Assembly: GCF_001632365.1 (NCBI RefSeq)
Contig: NW_024468635.1
Coordinates: 1 to 11,864, forward strand
DNA from: Laetiporus sulphureus 93-53
Lineage: Eukaryota; Basidiomycota; Agaricomycetes; Polyporales; Laetiporaceae
Length of the DNA: 11,864 nt
Direction of reading: 5' to 3'
Under the pieces are notes generated by a model that saw only the letters and a list, made by a program, of their open reading frames with translations, ran no database searches and was not told where the DNA came from. The translations under genes and the position numbers were made by a program. Of this stretch, positions 8,186-11,864 are shown piece by piece (the stretch's first letter is position 1; each line of letters opens with the position of its first letter).

Positions 8186-10541
8186 CACGGCGCCGATGTC
8201 ATGCTACCGTCCACTGCTATCTCGAGTCCTGTATGCGTGCTGAAGCAAAGAGGTCGCAATGAAATCCCTAAGTCGACTGCGTTGCTCCAACACGAGGATC
8301 CGGTCCTGAATGATCAAGCAGAGGACGTGCTGATGTCCGTATCAGATGGGCCTCATGAGCTGAGATCGCTGCCAGTGGAGATTTCAACACTCAATTGTTT
8401 TGAAGAAACATTCTCGCCGCCACCGCCAAATCCGGAGCATTCATCATCGAGGATCAGATGCAAACTCGGGATTTGTGTGCTGACGGAGGTAATGAGATAC
8501 CCGAACAAGCTGAAGGCAGACACGACAGTGTTCCTACTCCCAACGGGCAAGATGTCCCTGCCATATCAGGTAAATGCGGCGATTTAGTGCATTCCTCCAA
8601 TATGTTGTTGAAGCGATGGTTGTTTAGGTCAAAATCTTCCATCACCTCGGGTCCCATGCAAACGCGAAGATGTGGAGCTGGCCAGTTCTGTCGACATTCA
8701 ACTGCAGATTAGCAACACCGATTCGTCTGTTGTGCAGCTCGCTGGGTTACACGGCCAGCCCTCACATTTTGAGATGCAGAATGAAATGCTTGTAACTGAA
8801 CCACGAGCGTCTCAACCTCGAGAGCTGATCATCAGCAGGACTGAGAAGACTATAGCGCCGGTTTTCAAATTTTCGGAGAAACTCGTGCAAGAGAACACTT
8901 GAACAGCCATGTCTGCTACTACGGACGATTACGCAATCCAGGCAGCCCAGGTTGCAAAGTCCCCAGTTAGGTCACAGTGGTGGGGTAAATCCCCTTCCTC
9001 ACCTACTAGGGTGGTGCCATTAGCCTACAGTGGTCCGAATGGTTGTTTCAAGGGATTTTACGACTTTCGATCGAGGAAGCATGCATCATCCAGTAAAATC
9101 TTGAAACCTGGTGAATCTTGTGAAGGGGGACATTTCGCACGATCTAAATGTGAAGGGAGGACGCCCACCCTCAATATGGACGAGATAAAGAAGGGGTTAC
9201 CAGAGCTAGCTTACCCACCATCCGCAATGCAGAGCTCTGACTCGGGCACTGCTGATGAAGCTGAAGGATCTGCGACTGCTGTTGCGCAAGAGGTCAAGAT
9301 TGTGACGCCAGAGAATGCACTCGAAAGTGGAATTCCACCAGGTGCTATGCAAGTGGATGAGCCAGAAGCGCCAACAGCCTCGATATCACCTGGTGTAGAG
9401 ATGGCAATGGATGAGCTAGTAAATTGTCCGTCTAGCCAAGCAGGAGAGCCACGGAAGGCACCGGCATGTGACATTGTACAGGAGATCGTACCAACTGGAG
9501 ATTCATCAGTATCAATATCGCAGAGCGCAATCGCCTCTGTAAGCATTTCTGCTTCTATTGACCAAGTCATGTCCGATTTTGATTTTATTGTAGCGCCCAG
9601 CTCAGTCTATTGCAGCTATGCAGCACTCCTCGTCTATACCAAAAGTAGAGCCGCAAGGTCTTTCACTCACTGAACTCCTCAATCAGGTGTACAGGGATGC
9701 GTAATTGAACAAGAAGACAGACGACGCCACAGGTACACTCGTCCAACCGCAAAGGCTGGGCATTGGATCATCTTCCAACATTCCCCTACTCATCGATTTT
9801 GATGGGGAAGAGACAGTACCAGTGCAATCTGATGTCCATAGCACTGTTGAACCAAGGAATCACAGCAACGACGAAAACTTTGTGAACCCACCATGCGATA
9901 CATCTTTTAATGCTGAGCTGAAAGGATCGGTGATCATGGTTTTTCCTCTAACCGACTCGTTCTCTGCAGGGATGACTGATAGTGCGAGGATCGTTGACTC
10001 ATCTGTCAATGCGGACGAACCACCTGATTCGTTGTGGCAAGCTGATGGAGTGCCATCTCGCTCGAAATTGCCGAGCAGTCTTGGCAGTACTCTCGGATCA
10101 CGGCAGCCTCACAATAACTTTCCTCCACTAGAACCTGTCCCTGCTAGGTCCGCAGATGTGACAAGACCACGTCCAACGGCGTCATCTGTCGAACAGGACA
10201 TCATGCGCGATAAAGACCTTGTTATGCAAGGCCAGCAACCAACTTCACACAGCCTCGCAGTGGAGATATCCGCCCCTATAGCATTCCTTACTGCTTTCGA
10301 GGTGTTGGGTGGGCAGCCTGATGAAGACGTGTTGAATGTGCCTGAGCATGCATCCGGTGTGGATACCCCTGAGAGCGACGTATCGAGGGCTCCCTCCCCG
10401 GAAATGCACCTGCCCACCTTTGTCTCCTTCGGAAGGTAAAGACGAAGAGGAAGAGCAAGAGATTGTGTGGTATCTTCATGAATCAGAGGTGGATAATCTT
10501 GCTAATTCTTCATCGATGACTACTGACGGCGTTGTTTGCAG

Positions 10542-11864
10542 GCATCAGATCAACAGTCAAATCTCGCATCTCCAACCATCACAAAGTGTGTGTTGTGCCC
10601 TCGTTCAGCAGCCAGCAATGCTGTTATGAGCCTTCGAGCATCAGCCGGGCAATCGTCTGCCTCATCAGGGTCCTCCGCCGGTGGCCCCGTGACTCCCGTC
10701 AACGACGTACTCTTTGCTGAACCTCGGATCACTACCCCCAATCGGTATACTCCTGATAGCAAAGTGTCAGCATTGGCCTTAACAGCGCAAAAATCTGGCT
10801 TCACGATGATGACGTGGGAACAGCATCGAGAACAACTAGCGAAAGAATACGTGCATCCCCCAGTTTTAGCGAAAGATCTACCTCATGAGTTGGAAGACAG
10901 GATTAATTTCTTATCGAGCTATGCACAACACGCGGATAACATGCAAGTAAAACTCTTCGAGGCAGCAATCGCAGAAAACACCGAGAGCGACGAGCCGCAC
11001 ACCCCGCCGATCCACATCATCAACGACATTGATGATGACCTGACGCCACCTTACGAATTTCATTACTCAAACCTCATGTGGCATGGCGAAGGGGTGCCCA
11101 AGCCAGACTGGGAGAACTTGCGAGGATGCGACTGCATCGGTCCATGCGATCCGAAGTCTGAGACCTGCATTTGTGCGCAGAGACATCAGCAGCATTCTGA
11201 AAGTCCTGGCTTCCTGTATGACCAGAGGCTAAGACTGAGATCCCAGGGGTACCCGATCTTCGAATGCAATGACTTGTGCAGATGCTCCGATGACTGTATC
11301 AACAGAGTAAGCGCTCTCATGGCAGGACATGGTGCCCATTTTACACTTTTCAACAGGTGGTTCCATGGGGCCGGAAACACCCTATCAATATTTGCAAGAC
11401 AGAGAACAAAGGCTGGGGTAAGTCGCTATTAAGATGACTTGGGTGTATCAATCTCAGTGCGGTGCTGAACATCTGAACAGGTGTCTTCGCCGGTCACAAG
11501 AAGATTCCAGCTAACACTTACATTGGTATATATGCTGGAGAATATCTGACCGAGTCAGAAGCAGAGGAACGGGGCGTGTAAGTGGCACCTGGCGTGTCAA
11601 ATATGTCCTCATTACTGATGATGTGGTAACAGCCTTTACAACAAGTTCGGTCGCACGTATCTGTTTAACATCAACTTCTGGCACTTGCATGTGGATGACC
11701 CCAATTGGACTATTAAGTATAGCATCAATGCGTATCATGCTGGCAATGTAAGTAACGGTGATTGATAGTGATCAGCCAACTCATTGTGTGCTGTACAGTT
11801 CACCAGATATCTTGTACGTACTTTTTGCTCGGAACACTATGAACGTTTTGCTGATCCACTTCTA
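10542..11864 (+). CDS. SUV39/Clr4-type histone H3K9 methyltransferase, pre-SET and SET exons (3' partial)
   Basis: The enzyme class methylates histone H3 lysine 9 and nucleates heterochromatin in the nucleus. The first exon here (10542-11306) follows a TTTGCAG acceptor; ATG 10626 is an alternative start. It contains a full nine-Cys pre-SET zinc cluster: CDCIGPCDPKSETCIC, then ECNDLCRCSDDC. The SET domain follows through introns 11307-11356, 11418-11480, 11578-11632 and 11748-11798, all GT-AG and frame-consistent. Hallmarks are ENKGWGVFAG, YIGIYAGEYLTESEAEERG, GRTYLFNINFW and YHAGNFTRYL. A further donor at 11814 (GTACGT) splits the domain just before the expected NHSC motif, which is outside the window. 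The near-invariant Asp of the VDA/IDA motif reads Asn (SINAYHAGN, codon 11727-11729). No stop or frameshift is seen here, unlike the upstream region. Family assignment is firm; activity is uncertain. Confidence 0.9.

Larger units (their letters stand above)
7574..10488 (+). pseudogene. Degenerate N-terminal region of the SUV39-type methyltransferase gene
   Basis: Coding-like segments run into the SET exons in the same direction. An N-terminal stretch (ELAELVVLRALKMQRHVK, VEQLQSAARFRRGPIDGL) is followed by a long acidic, Ser/Pro-rich region. Likely introns are 8570-8627 (CAG|GTAAAT to TTTAG), 9539-9593 (GTAAGC, TTGAC branch, TTGTAG) and 10489-10541 (TACTGAC branch, TTTGCAG). Breaks are TGA at 7658, 7916 and 8900, TAA at 9702, an apparent one-base loss near 8430-8460 and a one-base gain near 10420-10435. 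Three SIM-like motifs are present (ISLTDTDGEE, IIIDSDTDEE, LLIDFDGEE). No chromodomain is visible. Whether this is a dead extension of the SET gene, a separate decayed gene, or partly introns I have missed cannot be settled from sequence alone. Confidence 0.55.

Noticed and set aside
1..8902. TGA read as a sense codon (Trp or selenocysteine) because all stops are TGA
   Set aside because: Family patterns favour Arg at several of these sites, one-base frameshifts occur in the same genes, and basidiomycete nuclear genes use the standard code. Decay explains the data better.
9211..9570. 119-codon minus-strand ORF (also 7897-8259 and 10109-10417)
   Set aside because: Mirror frames of low-complexity Ser/Ala-rich plus-strand coding segments; no independent signal.
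1..11864. All frameshifts being sequencing or assembly errors
   Set aside because: Possible for peptidase copy A, but the stops, the lost splice sites and the His-to-Tyr change in copy B are substitutions and cannot be indel errors.

Overview
This window looks like nuclear DNA of a basidiomycete fungus, most likely a mushroom-forming one. Introns are short (50-90 bp) and GT-AG, and the 5' portion of the SET gene is intron-rich. The Tnp2-type CACTA-like transposase family seen here is one I know mainly from Agaricomycetes. I see no RNA genes, CRISPR arrays or bacterial-style operons.

Layout, left to right. (1) Positions 1-3882, minus strand: a long, broken Tnp2-type transposase relic whose 3' end runs off the left edge. 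It can be followed through six likely exons, with eight in-frame stops (all TGA) and two one-base frameshifts. Its C-terminal half contains four repeated SAP-like modules, each ended by an intron at the same position. (2) About 4487-5012, minus strand: a relic of an Mgs1/WRNIP1-type AAA ATPase, with a UBZ-like zinc finger and the start of the AAA domain, lost at the Walker A loop. (3) 5294-6080, plus strand, and 6317-7200, minus strand: two broken copies of a pyroglutamyl-peptidase I (peptidase C15) gene arranged tail to tail. (4) About 7574-11864, plus strand: a SUV39/Clr4-type histone H3K9 methyltransferase. Its pre-SET and SET exons (10542 to the right edge) are intact and cleanly spliced. 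The long low-complexity N-terminal region before them is interrupted by three TGA stops, one TAA and at least two apparent frameshifts.

The unifying theme is mutational decay. Nearly all stops in the relics are TGA, many at places where arginine (CGA) fits. Other losses are also C-to-T or G-to-A changes, including a splice donor, Arg-to-His and Arg-to-Trp changes, and a near-invariant SET aspartate. This fits deamination of methylated CpG in a silenced, transposon-containing region. It is notable that the only gene with an intact core encodes an enzyme class that builds heterochromatin. I found no convincing new multi-gene system. The most original observations are the intron-bounded SAP-like module array, the TGA-only decay pattern and the SIM-like motifs in the methyltransferase N-terminus.
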